Source: JAGRGG01 sp965217265 (GTDB lineage: Bacteria; Pseudomonadota; Alphaproteobacteria; Geminicoccales; Geminicoccaceae). Taken from it: DNA of 64,000 nucleotides. The position numbers and the translations under genes are program-made. The DNA lies in assembly GCA_965217265.1 (NCBI GenBank), contig CBDCHP010000013.1, forward strand, positions 183,205-247,204, in the 5' to 3' direction. The stretch's first letter is position 1; every line of letters begins with the position of its first letter. Below the pieces are notes generated by a model, which saw only the letters and a list, made by a program, of their open reading frames with translations, did no database searches and had not been told where the DNA came from. This document shows, piece by piece, positions 51,077 through 59,940 of the stretch.

Positions 51077-52750
51077 TCAAACGAACGCGAACCGATCGAC
51101 GTCGAACAGTCCCTTGTCGGTGATCTTCAGGTGCGGGATGACCGGCAGCGGCAGGAACGCGACCTGCAAGAAGGGTTCGGCCAGGGGGCAGCCCAGGGAC
51201 CTCGCCGCCGCGCGCAAGGGACCCAACGCCGCACGCACCGCCTCGAACGGCAGGCCGCTCATCAAACCCGCGATCGGCAGGGCGAACTCGGCGAGGATGG
51301 TCTCCCCGGCCGCGACGACGAACCCGCCTTCGAGCGCCACCACCCGGTTGACCGCCGCCGCCATCGCCGCCGGATCGGCGCCGACGACGGTGACGTTGTG
51401 GCTGTCGTGGCCGACCGAACTGGCGATGGCGCCCCGCTCCAGCTTGAAGCCCTCCACCCGGCCGAGCCCGATATTGCCGTTGACCCCGTGCCGCTCGACG
51501 ACGGCGACCGCGTTCACCGCCGGATCGGGCAGGCGGCGCTTGAGGTGCCGGGTGATAATCCGTCCCGGCTCCACCCCGATCACCGACGCCTCGCCCGCGT
51601 CTGGTAGGGCGAAGTCGCCCGCCTCGACCGGGCCGCGCGCGACGCTCTTGCGGCCGACCTCGGGCAGGGGCCCGCGGTCGGCGAACAGGTCCGGCCCGAC
51701 CAAGCGACCGCCGACGATGACGGCCTCGATCGCGCAGGCGTCGAGGTCGCTGACGAGGACGATGTCGGCGCGGCGGCCGGGCGCGATCATGCCGCGGTCG
51801 CGCAGGCCGTAAGCGTTCGCCGCCGACCACGAGGCGACGCGGTAGACGTGGCGGGCAGGCGCGCCGAGCGCGATCGCCCGGCGGATCATGTGGTCGAGGT
51901 GGCCCTCCTCGGCGATGTCGAGCGGGTTGCGGTCGTCGGTGCAAAAGGCGAGGAAGGCCGAGGTCTCGGGCGTGATGAGGCGGCACAGCGCGTCCAGGTC
52001 CTTCGAGACCGAGCCCTCGCGGACGAGGACGGTGAGGCCCTTTTGCAGCTTCTCCCTCGCCTCGTCGTAGGAGGTCGCCTCGTGCTCGGTGCGGATGCCG
52101 GCGGCGACGTAGGCGTCGAGGTCGCGGCCGCGCAAGAGCGGCGCGTGGCCGTCGATGCGCCGATCGGCGAAGGATGCCAGCTTGGCCAGCATATCGGCGT
52201 CGCCGCCCAGGACGCCCGGGAAGTTCATCACCTCGGCGAGCCCGAGCACGTTCGGGTGGTCCTTGAACGCTTCGAGGTCGCAAGCGTCGAGCGCGGCGCC
52301 GGAGGTCTCGAACGCGGTCGCCGGCACGCAGCTGGAGAGCTGGACGAACAGGCCCATCGCCGCGCGCTCGGCGGCCGTCAGCGCGTAGCGGACGCCCTCC
52401 AACCCTAGGACGTTGGCGATCTCGTGCGGGTCCCAGACAGCGCCCGTCACGCCGTGCGGCAGGACGCAGCGCTCGAACTCGAAGGGGGTGAGCAGGGACG
52501 ATTCGACGTGGCAGTGCGCGTCGATGAAGCCCGGCACGGCGATCAGGCCAGCAGCGTCGAACGTCGCCGCCGCCTCGCGGCCACGGCCGACGCCGACGAC
52601 GTCGCCGTCGGCGATCGCGACGTCGCCGTCGATGAGGTCGAGCGTCGCCACGTCGAGGACGCGGGCACCCTTGACGATCAGGTCGCTCGGCCGCTCGCCG
52701 CGCGCCTGACGGATCGCTTTGGCCAGGGTCTCGGACGTCGAACGTCGCAT
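51077..52750 (-). CDS. ade: Adenine deaminase
   Basis: Converts adenine to hypoxanthine and ammonia for purine salvage or nitrogen use. The 557-residue amidohydrolase has the metal motif DAHCHVESS near residue 93, DPHEIANVLG, the later GHAPLL and EHEATSYDEAREKL segments, and the C-terminal VGHDSHNVTVVG and HLKITDKGLFDVDRF of the Ade family. ATG 52750 is preceded by AAGGTG; an upstream TTG at 52765 is also open. Confidence 0.92.
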   Translation of the reverse strand: MRRSTSETLAKAIRQARGERPSDLIVKGARVLDVATLDLIDGDVAIADGDVVGVGRGREAAATFDAAGLIAVPGFIDAHCHVESSLLTPFEFERCVLPHGVTGAVWDPHEIANVLGLEGVRYALTAAERAAMGLFVQLSSCVPATAFETSGAALDACDLEAFKDHPNVLGLAEVMNFPGVLGGDADMLAKLASFADRRIDGHAPLLRGRDLDAYVAAGIRTEHEATSYDEAREKLQKGLTVLVREGSVSKDLDALCRLITPETSAFLAFCTDDRNPLDIAEEGHLDHMIRRAIALGAPARHVYRVASWSAANAYGLRDRGMIAPGRRADIVLVSDLDACAIEAVIVGGRLVGPDLFADRGPLPEVGRKSVARGPVEAGDFALPDAGEASVIGVEPGRIITRHLKRRLPDPAVNAVAVVERHGVNGNIGLGRVEGFKLERGAIASSVGHDSHNVTVVGADPAAMAAAVNRVVALEGGFVVAAGETILAEFALPIAGLMSGLPFEAVRAALGPLRAAARSLGCPLAEPFLQVAFLPLPVIPHLKITDKGLFDVDRFAFV

Positions 52751-52843
52751 GGTGGACACCTTCAAGGCGAGCGCGCCCTTGTGCGCCGCGTCGACTTCAG
52801 CCTAGAACAGGTTCAAGGGAAGCGCACGGGGTTTGGGCGGTTG

Positions 52844-54613
52844 ATGATCGCGACCTCCGCACACGAGACGGATGATGGCGCCGGTCCGGCGAGCCGGCGC
52901 TTGGCCGTCTTGATGTACGCCGACGTGCACGGCTACACCCTCATCATCGGCGGCGACGAGGCGGCGACGATCCGGCGGGTGAAGGCGGCGGTAGCCTTGT
53001 TTCGCCAGACGGTCATCGCCTACGGCGGCAGGACCGTCGATGCGGTCGGCGACAGCGTGTTCGCCGCGTTCGAGGGCGCCATCAACGCGGTCGAGTGCGC
53101 CGTGGCGCTGCAACGCGACTTCGCCCGCGCCGGCGTCTGGCAGGCGGGCGGCAGGGCGATCCGGTTTCGCATCGGCCTGCACGCGGGCGAGGTCTACGCC
53201 GACCATGACGGCGTGCGCGGGCTGCACGTCGCGATCGCGGCCAGGGTGCAAGAGCAGGCGCGGCCGGGCGGCGTCTGCCTCTCCGAGGCCGTCCGCCGTC
53301 TCTTGGGGGGCGCCGTGGACGGCCTGCGCTCGATCGGCACGCCGCCCTTGCACAACGTCGAGCAGGCGATTGAACTGTTCGAGCTTCGCTTCGCCGGCTT
53401 CGACCCACCGCCGCCGGCGGTGGAGATGCACCCGTTTCCCGCGCGCGCCTCGGGCGAGATGTCGGTCGCGGTCCTGCCCTTATTGGGCTCAAGCGACCCG
53501 ATCGACGCGCATATCGGCGCCGGCGTCACCTCGGACATCATCACCAATCTGAGCCGCTTTCGCGAGCTTGTCGTCCTCGCCCACCACACGACGATGCGCT
53601 ACCGCGGCGACGGGGCGGCGGAGCGGGCGGTGCGAACCTTGAACGCCCGCTACGTCGCGACCGGCACGCTGCTTCGCGTCGAGCGCAAGGCCAAGATCAC
53701 CTTGCAGTTGATCGAGGCCGAATCCGGCCGCCTCGTCTGGGCCGACCACTTCCACGCCGACCTCGGCGAACTGCTCGACGTCGAGGCCGACGTCGCGGGC
53801 GCCATCGCCTCGCGCGTCGCCGTGCGCGTCATGGCCGAGGAGCTGCGCCACCTCAAGCGCGGCCCGCTCCGGCCCGACCTCTACGGCCTCGTCCTGCGCG
53901 CGCACGACCTCAGCTTCGTGTTCAAGCGCGAGCCGACGCTGCACGCGCAGTTGCTCTTGGAACAGGCGACCCGGATGGACCCGGCCTTCGCCCGCGCGTT
54001 CGCCGGCTTGTCGCGGACGCACAACCTGGCTTGGCGCTACGGCTGGACCGACGCGCCCGAGGCCTGCCTCGCCCGCGCGGTCGACTTCGCCAGGCGGGCG
54101 ATCGACCACGACGACCTCGACGCGCGCGGCTTTCAAGCGCTGGGCTTCTCGACCCTCTATCAAAAGCGGCACGACGAGGCGCTGGCCGCCTACGGCCGGG
54201 CGCACGAACTGAACCCGAACAGCGCCGACATCACGGCCGAGATGGCCGACATGCTCAACTACAACGGCGAGCCCGAGCGGGCCTTGGGCTTCATCGCGCG
54301 GGCCGAGCGCCTCAACCCATTCTGCCCCGACTGGTACCACTGGATCGCGGCCGACATCCTGTTCAACCTCGGCCGCTACGACGAGGTGATCGCCACGCTT
54401 CGCCAGATGCACGACCAGAGCCAGGGCCAGCGCCTGTTCGCCGCCGCCTTCGCGCTCAAGGGCGAGACCGAGGCGGCCAAGACCCACGCCGCCGAGATCC
54501 TGCGCCTGCAACCAAACTTCTCGCTCAAGGCGTGGCGCCAGATCCCGCCCGACCGCAACCCCGAACCGCTGGATCGCTTCATGGAGGGGCTGAAGCTGGC
54601 GGGGCTGAGGTGA
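52844..54613 (+). CDS. Class III cyclase-domain protein with TolB-like and TPR regions
   Basis: 589 residues. An N-terminal class III nucleotide cyclase homology domain (about 20-170) keeps the first metal site (MYADVHGYT) and the second (DAVGDSVFAAF). The usual NxAAR transition-state motif reads AIAARVQ, so the Asn is missing. A middle part (MSVAVLPLLGSSDPIDAHIG to SRVAVRVMAEEL) is of the type found in cyclase-TPR regulators. The C-terminal third is TPR-like helices (for example YQKRHDEALAAYGRAHELNP). ATG 52844 is chosen; TTG 52841 is adjacent. Cyclase activity is therefore uncertain, and a scaffold role is possible. Confidence 0.78.
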   Translation: MIATSAHETDDGAGPASRRLAVLMYADVHGYTLIIGGDEAATIRRVKAAVALFRQTVIAYGGRTVDAVGDSVFAAFEGAINAVECAVALQRDFARAGVWQAGGRAIRFRIGLHAGEVYADHDGVRGLHVAIAARVQEQARPGGVCLSEAVRRLLGGAVDGLRSIGTPPLHNVEQAIELFELRFAGFDPPPPAVEMHPFPARASGEMSVAVLPLLGSSDPIDAHIGAGVTSDIITNLSRFRELVVLAHHTTMRYRGDGAAERAVRTLNARYVATGTLLRVERKAKITLQLIEAESGRLVWADHFHADLGELLDVEADVAGAIASRVAVRVMAEELRHLKRGPLRPDLYGLVLRAHDLSFVFKREPTLHAQLLLEQATRMDPAFARAFAGLSRTHNLAWRYGWTDAPEACLARAVDFARRAIDHDDLDARGFQALGFSTLYQKRHDEALAAYGRAHELNPNSADITAEMADMLNYNGEPERALGFIARAERLNPFCPDWYHWIAADILFNLGRYDEVIATLRQMHDQSQGQRLFAAAFALKGETEAAKTHAAEILRLQPNFSLKAWRQIPPDRNPEPLDRFMEGLKLAGLR

Positions 54614-54631
54614 GGGTGGGTGGAGCATGGA

Positions 54632-55270
54632 TCATCCCCGTTCGATTAGGGGCTTGCCCTGCTCCAGTCGCTCCTGAAGCCGCTTGCGCTGGCGGCGGGT
54701 GCGGATCTGCTCGGTGTCGACCTCGCGCGCTTTCACCCGCACGTTCCCGTCCGCCGAGGTGAGGGAGAAGCGTCGCCGGGCGGCGATCGGCAAGTCCTCG
54801 GCGGTGTAGACCGCGAGCACCGTCAAGGTCAGCGTGCAGCCGTCGCACGACGCGAGCGCCGTCTCCCGCTCGGCCCGGGGCAGGATCCGCTCAAGGAAGC
54901 CGCGAAAGCTGCCGGCGTCCATGTACTCGCCGGCGAGCAGCGGGCCCTGCTTCGTCGTCTGCTTCGGGTCCTGCTCCGAGGTCTCGTCCGGCAGGTCGCG
55001 CACCTCGGTGACGTGCCCGCTCCACTTGCCTGTCTCGTCGCTCAGGCTCGCGACGATGTCGGCGACGTAGATCGCGTCGTCGCTCATGTTGCTGATCAGG
55101 CAGCGGGCGTCGAGGTCGAACCTGGGCCCCATGCCGATGAGGATCTTCGGGCGCAGCTTGCGCAGGTAGCTCATGAGGAAGATTTGCAGGTAGACGATCC
55201 AGACGGCGAGCATGGCGGCGTTGATGAGGACGTTGAGAACCTCGGAATTGCTGCTTATCCAAGCGAACAT
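54632..55270 (-). CDS. Single-pass membrane protein of unknown function
   Basis: 212 residues, not recognised. One membrane segment near the N-terminus (VLINAAMLAVWIVYLQIFLMSYL) is followed by a cytoplasmic beta-rich region (ILIGMGPRFDLDARCLISNMSDDAIYVADI) and a very basic C-terminus (RTRRQRKRLQERLEQG). ATG 55270 is chosen because it starts just before the helix. Its composition is like that of its neighbours, so it is not an obvious import. It converges with the cyclase gene. Confidence 0.65.
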   Translation of the reverse strand: MFAWISSNSEVLNVLINAAMLAVWIVYLQIFLMSYLRKLRPKILIGMGPRFDLDARCLISNMSDDAIYVADIVASLSDETGKWSGHVTEVRDLPDETSEQDPKQTTKQGPLLAGEYMDAGSFRGFLERILPRAERETALASCDGCTLTLTVLAVYTAEDLPIAARRRFSLTSADGNVRVKAREVDTEQIRTRRQRKRLQERLEQGKPLIERG

Positions 55271-55396
55271 CGAGTGCCTTGATTGTTGTCTGAGCGGGCC
55301 CGGGAACACCGACAACACGCAAGACGGCCGAACGGCTCCGCCCGACGTCGGCGCGCGCGCCTTTGTTTGCGGCGTCGCGACTGGGACGTGTGGAGA

Positions 55397-56200
55397 CTAC
55401 CCCCGCCGCTGCAACGCCTGCGCCGTGCCTAGCAGGGCGACCGACAAGACGATCAGCAAGGAAGAGATCGCGGCGATCGTCGGGTCGACTTGGTCGCGCA
55501 GGCCGGTGAACATGCGTCGGGTCAGCGTCGATTGCGGGCCGCTGGAGATGAACAGCGCGACGACGACCTCGTCGAGCGAGGTGATGAAGGCGAAGAGGGC
55601 GCCGGCGACGACCGAGCTGCGGATCTGCGGCAGCGTTACGGTGAGAAAGGCGCGGGGCCTGGAGGCGCCGAGGCCGCGCGCCGCCAGTTCCTGGTTCATG
55701 TCGTAGCCCTGCAACCCCGCCGTCGCGGTGACGAGGACGAAGGGGATGGCGAGGATCGTGTGGGCGAGGACGAGGCCGAGCGTCGTGTTGATCAGGCCGA
55801 TTTGAACGTAGAGGTAGAAGACGCCGACGGCGAGGATGATGATCGGGATGACGAGCGGCAGGACGAGGAGCGTGCGCAGCGTCCCGGCCCAGCGGCTGCC
55901 GGAGACTTTCAGGCCGTAGGCGGCGGCGACGCCCAAGGGTGTGGCGAGGAGGGCGGTGAGGCAGGCGACCTTGAACGAGACCCAGGTCGCGAGGCGCCAC
56001 TCGGTCGAGTCGAGGTAGTTTTGATACCAGCGCAGCGACCACTCAGGGGGCGGGAAGCGCAGCAGGTCCGAGCCCGAGAACGACATCGGGATGACGACGA
56101 GGACCGGCAGGACGAGAAACGCCAGGACGAGAGCGGCGAGGACGTAGAGCCACGAGCGGCCAGCGTGGGTGATCTGCGTGTCGGAGGCGGGGCCGAGCAT
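55397..56200 (-). CDS. potC: Spermidine/putrescine ABC transporter permease PotC-type
   Basis: Inner-membrane permease of 267 residues with six segments and the permease loop AARGLGASRPRAFLTVTLPQI. It is the second permease of a polyamine-type importer. ATG 56200 overlaps the potB stop (TGATG). It is the last gene of the potD-potA-potB-potC run. The ligand is inferred from the PuuB-like gene next to the operon. Confidence 0.85.
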   Translation of the reverse strand: MLGPASDTQITHAGRSWLYVLAALVLAFLVLPVLVVIPMSFSGSDLLRFPPPEWSLRWYQNYLDSTEWRLATWVSFKVACLTALLATPLGVAAAYGLKVSGSRWAGTLRTLLVLPLVIPIIILAVGVFYLYVQIGLINTTLGLVLAHTILAIPFVLVTATAGLQGYDMNQELAARGLGASRPRAFLTVTLPQIRSSVVAGALFAFITSLDEVVVALFISSGPQSTLTRRMFTGLRDQVDPTIAAISSLLIVLSVALLGTAQALQRRG

Positions 56201-57111
56201 CAGCGCCCGCCCATGATCTTGTCGAGCGCGAACGCCTTGTTGAGCAGCCAGAAGATGAGCAGGGTGCAGACGAGGAGGACGACGCCCAGGGCGCTCGCCG
56301 CGCCCCAGTCGAAGTAGATGCTGGCGTTCTCCTGGATCTTCATCGAGACCATGTAGACGCGGCCGCCGCCCAGCAAGGCCGGGGTGACGTAGAAGCCGAG
56401 GCAGAGGATGAAGACGAGCATCGCGCCCGCGAGCAGGCCCGGCAGCGAGAGCGGGAAGAAGACGGTCCAAAAGGCGCGTATGGGCGAAGCGCCCAGGCTC
56501 GCCGCCGCTTTCAGGTAGTCGTGGTCGATCGCGCGCAGGGCGGCGTAGGTCGGCAGGATCAAGAACGGCAGCATGATGTGCAGCATCCCGATCACCGTGC
56601 CGGTGTAGTTGTGGACCAGCGACAAGGGCTCGTCGACGAGGCCGAGGCGGATCAGCGCGTCGTTGACGAGGCCGTTGCGCTGCAAGAGGATCAGCCACGC
56701 GTAGGTCCGGACCAGGAGCGAGGTCCAAAACGGGATCAGGACGCCGATCAGGCACAGATTGGCGGCGCGCCCGGGCAGTTGCGAGATCAGATAAGCGAGC
56801 GGGTAGCCGAGCAGGATCGCGAGCCCGGTGACGACGACGCTGATCTCGAAGGTCTGGTAGAAGATGCGGCCGTAGGCCGGGCTGTCGATCAGCCGGGCGT
56901 AGTGGGCGAGGCTGAAGGCCCCGTCCTCGACGAACGAGAGGTAGAACAGCCAGAGCGTCGGCAACAGCGCCACGCCGAAGACGACGAGGAGCGCCGGCCA
57001 CGCGAGGCGCAAGAGGCCGCGGCGCTCGGCCCGCCCGTCGCCTTCGAGCGCCGCCACGTTGTCGGCGGCGGGCGCGGTTCGGGCGGCGGGCGCCGCCGCG
57101 GCGGCGCTCAC
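56200..57111 (-). CDS. potB: Spermidine/putrescine ABC transporter permease PotB-type
   Basis: 303-residue permease with an Ala-rich cytoplasmic N-terminus, six membrane segments, and the loop AAASLGASPIRAFWTVFFPLSLPG. GTG 57111 overlaps the potA stop by 4 bp, and its own stop overlaps potC, so translation of the transporter genes is tightly coupled. Confidence 0.86.
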   Translation of the reverse strand: MSAAAAAPAARTAPAADNVAALEGDGRAERRGLLRLAWPALLVVFGVALLPTLWLFYLSFVEDGAFSLAHYARLIDSPAYGRIFYQTFEISVVVTGLAILLGYPLAYLISQLPGRAANLCLIGVLIPFWTSLLVRTYAWLILLQRNGLVNDALIRLGLVDEPLSLVHNYTGTVIGMLHIMLPFLILPTYAALRAIDHDYLKAAASLGASPIRAFWTVFFPLSLPGLLAGAMLVFILCLGFYVTPALLGGGRVYMVSMKIQENASIYFDWGAASALGVVLLVCTLLIFWLLNKAFALDKIMGGR

Positions 57112-58184
57112 GCCCCCTCCCCCGCCGGGACGAGGATGGTGTCGGCGGCGTGCAGGCTCAAGCGCACGGCCTCGCCCTGCCCCGGCATCCGCTCCAAGGC
57201 CTCGCGCCGGGTCAGGCCGCGCAAGCTGACGCTCTGGCCGTCGGCGAGCCGGACGACGACGAGCTGGGTATCGCCCTGGAACACCGTCTCCTCCAGGTGG
57301 CCGTCGAGGACGTTGACGTCCGGCGGTGCCTCGCCGTCGAGGAGGTCGAGCTTCTCCGGGCGGATGACGACGAGGCCGGCATCAAGCGGCGGCGGCGCCT
57401 CGGTTTTCAGCGCCCGGCCGCCGAGCGTCGGGCCGTTCGGCCCCGGCTCGACGCGCAGCATGGTCGAATCGCCGACGAAGTCGGCGACGAAGGCGCTGGT
57501 CGGCCGGTTGTAGAGGGCTTCCGGCCGATCGACCTGGGCGATGCGGCCGGCTTGGATCACGGCGACCCGGTCCGACATGGTCAGCGCCTCGCGCTGGTCG
57601 TGCGTGACGTAGATCGTCGTGATGCCCAAGCGCTCGTGCAGGTGGCGGATCTCGATCTGCATCTGCTCGCGGAGCTTCTTGTCGAGTGCGGAGAGCGGCT
57701 CGTCCATCAAGAGCACGTTTGGTTCGAAGACGACGGCGCGGGCGAGCGCGATGCGCTGCTTTTGCCCGCCCGAGAGCTGCCCGACGCGCCGGTCCTTCAA
57801 GTGCCCCAACTGCACCAGCGCCAGCGCCGCCTCGACCTTGTCCGCGCTCTCGCGCTTGGGTGCGCCCCGCATCCGCAAGGGGTAGGCGACGTTCTGCCCG
57901 ACGGTCATGTGCGGGAACAAGGCGTAGTTCTGGAACACCATGCCAAAGCCGCGCTTGTGCGGCGGGACGCGGGTGACGTCCTCGCCGCCGACGAGGACCC
58001 GGCCGGCGGTCGGGCGGGCGAAGCCGGCCAGCACCATGAGGAGCGTCGTCTTGCCCGAGCCCGAGGGGCCGAGGAGGGTGACGAAGGACCCGCGCTCGAC
58101 GTCGAGGTCGACGTCGTCCAGCGCCTTGAAGCCGCCGTAGGCCTTGGTGACGCCCTCGATCGCGATGTGCCGCGCGTCCGACAT
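57108..58184 (-). CDS. potA: Spermidine/putrescine ABC transporter ATPase PotA-type
   Basis: 358-residue ABC ATPase with Walker A GPSGSGKTT near residue 39, VFQNYALFPHMTV, signature LSGGQKQRIALARAV and Walker B VLLMDEPLSALDKKL. A C-terminal TOBE-type regulatory domain (about 240-350, e.g. VIRPEKLDLLDGE) is present, as in PotA/PotG. It lies 27 bp after the binding protein gene and overlaps potB. Confidence 0.9.
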   Translation of the reverse strand: MSDARHIAIEGVTKAYGGFKALDDVDLDVERGSFVTLLGPSGSGKTTLLMVLAGFARPTAGRVLVGGEDVTRVPPHKRGFGMVFQNYALFPHMTVGQNVAYPLRMRGAPKRESADKVEAALALVQLGHLKDRRVGQLSGGQKQRIALARAVVFEPNVLLMDEPLSALDKKLREQMQIEIRHLHERLGITTIYVTHDQREALTMSDRVAVIQAGRIAQVDRPEALYNRPTSAFVADFVGDSTMLRVEPGPNGPTLGGRALKTEAPPPLDAGLVVIRPEKLDLLDGEAPPDVNVLDGHLEETVFQGDTQLVVVRLADGQSVSLRGLTRREALERMPGQGEAVRLSLHAADTILVPAGEGA

Positions 58185-58211
58185 CGAATCCCCCTTCCGG
58201 CGGCGTCAGGG

Positions 58212-59237
58212 CTACTTCGTCAGCCAAGCGTCCCAGCGCTCCTTCGCCTCGCGCATGTTCTCGGCCCACCAGTCGGCGCGGGTGATGACCTGCTTGTCGA
58301 GGTTGGCCGGCGAGGAGGGGCTTTTCGCCACCATTTCCGGCGTGATCTTGCCGATCTCGAAGGCAAGCTCGGTGGTGGGGCCGTAATTGATGTATTGCGG
58401 AATGTTGGCGGCGAGTTCGGGCGAGACCATGAGCGCCAGCGCCTGCATCGCCAAGTCCTTCTTCGGCGAGCCCTTGGGGATCGCGAGGCAGTCGAGCGAG
58501 GCGACGCCGTCCTCGAAGGTGAGGTCGACCTTGGCGCCCTCGTCCTTCACCGCCTCCAGGCGTCCGTTCCAGATCACGGTCATGTCGACCTCGCCGTCCT
58601 GGATCAGTTGCGCCGACTGCGCGCCCGAGGTCCACCAGACCGAGATGTGCGGCTTGATCTCGTCCAGCTTGGCGAACGCCCGGTCCATGTCGATCGGGTA
58701 GACCTCGTCCTTGGCCACCCCGTCGGCGAGCAGCGCGATCTCCAAGTTGGCCGAGGGGTCGTTGCGCATCCCGCGGCGGCCGGGAAACGTCTCGACGTCC
58801 CAGAAGTCGGCCCAGTTCTCGGGCGGGTTGTCGGCGTAGGCCTCGGTCGAGTAGCCGAGCACGTTGGAGTAGTAGATCGTGCCGATCCAGGCGTCGTCGT
58901 AGGCGGCCTCGTCGAACCCCTCGGTCGAGATCACGTCGTAGTCGAGCGGCTCCAGCAGGCCCTCCTCCTGCGCTGCCGCGCACGAGGTGAGGCCGAGATC
59001 GACGATGTTCCAGTTGACGGCGCCGGTGCGCACCTGCGCCCTCACCTCGGCGATGCCGGTGAGCGTGTCCTCCATGATCTTGATGCCGAGCTTCTCCTCG
59101 ACCGGGTCGAGATAGGCCTTGCGCTGCGCCTCTTGCCAAGCACCGCCGTAGGAGGTGAAGGTGAGCGTTTCCTGCGCCGTGGCCGTGCCGGCGGCAAGCG
59201 CCAGGAGCGATGCTGAGAGGACGAGCGGGCGCGGCAT
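58212..59237 (-). CDS. potD: Polyamine ABC transporter substrate-binding protein PotD-type
   Basis: Periplasmic binding protein of 341 residues. The signal peptide is MPRPLVLSASLLALAAGTATA. The mature part starts ETLTFTSYGGAWQEAQRKAY and has the cluster features ALMVSPELAANIPQYINYGPT and YYSNVLGYSTEAY. A strong AAGGAGG precedes ATG 59237; the longer open frame upstream crosses the operator region and is rejected. First gene of the transporter operon, divergent from the cupin regulator. Confidence 0.87.
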   Translation of the reverse strand: MPRPLVLSASLLALAAGTATAQETLTFTSYGGAWQEAQRKAYLDPVEEKLGIKIMEDTLTGIAEVRAQVRTGAVNWNIVDLGLTSCAAAQEEGLLEPLDYDVISTEGFDEAAYDDAWIGTIYYSNVLGYSTEAYADNPPENWADFWDVETFPGRRGMRNDPSANLEIALLADGVAKDEVYPIDMDRAFAKLDEIKPHISVWWTSGAQSAQLIQDGEVDMTVIWNGRLEAVKDEGAKVDLTFEDGVASLDCLAIPKGSPKKDLAMQALALMVSPELAANIPQYINYGPTTELAFEIGKITPEMVAKSPSSPANLDKQVITRADWWAENMREAKERWDAWLTK

Positions 59238-59284
59238 CAGGCAGCCTCCTTTTTTTTGTCGCCAATGAACGTTTGGTCGATTAA

Positions 59285-59317
59285 TTTCACTGTTGTGAAA
59301 AACATCTGGGATGTCAA
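59285..59317. promoter_or_regulatory. Divergent operator/promoter region of the polyamine locus
   Basis: Two neighbouring inverted repeats: TTTCAC-TGTT-GTGAAA at 59285-59300 and ACATC-TGG-GATGT at 59302-59314. A perfect TTGACA -35 box on the minus strand occupies 59317-59312, facing potD. This is the expected binding place for the cupin-HTH regulator encoded beside it; binding is inferred. Confidence 0.55.
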
Positions 59318-59318
59318 C

Positions 59319-59921
59319 GTGCTTGATAAACTGCCGGCGGGGCGGGACGGCGCCGAGGCCGGCAACGAGATCGGCGCGCGCCTGCGTCGGCGGCGCAAGC
59401 TGCGCGGCCTGTCGCTGCAAGACGTGGCGGCGCGCGGCGGGGTCTCAATCGGCTTGCTCAGTCAGATCGAGCGCGGCCTGTCGTCGCCGTCCTTGAACGC
59501 GCTCCGGCAGGTCTGCGCCGTCCTCGACATGCCGGTGGGCTGGCTGTTCGACGTCGGCGGCGACGAGGGCGCCGCCGACCGCGACCTCGTCGTGCGGGAG
59601 GCCGCGCGCCGCCGGATCGACCTTGGGAGCAAGGGCATGGTGAAGGAACTGCTCACCCCCGACGCCTGCCCCAGTCTCCAGTTGATGCGGATCGTGATCC
59701 GGCCGGGGGGCGCTTCCGGCGATCTGCCCTACCTGACGGAAGGGCGGGCACGCGCGGCGGTGGTGCTCTCCGGGGCGCTCGGCCTGGAGGTCGATGGGCG
59801 GACGCTCGAACTCACGGCCGGCGACAGCTTCGCCTTTGAGGGGGCCAAGCCGCTGCGCTTTTGGTGCGCGGGCGACGCCCCTTGCGAAATCGTCTGGGCC
59901 GTGACGCCGGCGCTCTATTGA
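59319..59921 (+). CDS. XRE-type HTH regulator with C-terminal cupin (PuuR-like)
   Basis: Probably represses the divergent polyamine genes. The helix-turn-helix spans GARLRRRRKLRGLSLQDVAARGGVSIGLLSQIERGLSSP (read from GARLRRRRKLRG to LSQIERGLSSP), and the C-terminal cupin has LPYLTEGRARAAVVLSG and GDSFAFEGAKPLRFWC for ligand sensing. The start is uncertain: GTG 59319 is preferred because frames from 59256/59265 would run through the operator repeats. It is 19 bp before the PuuB-like gene and probably co-transcribed with it. Confidence 0.8.
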   Translation: MLDKLPAGRDGAEAGNEIGARLRRRRKLRGLSLQDVAARGGVSIGLLSQIERGLSSPSLNALRQVCAVLDMPVGWLFDVGGDEGAADRDLVVREAARRRIDLGSKGMVKELLTPDACPSLQLMRIVIRPGGASGDLPYLTEGRARAAVVLSGALGLEVDGRTLELTAGDSFAFEGAKPLRFWCAGDAPCEIVWAVTPALY

Positions 59922-59940
59922 TATTGGGGAGGAAACGGTG

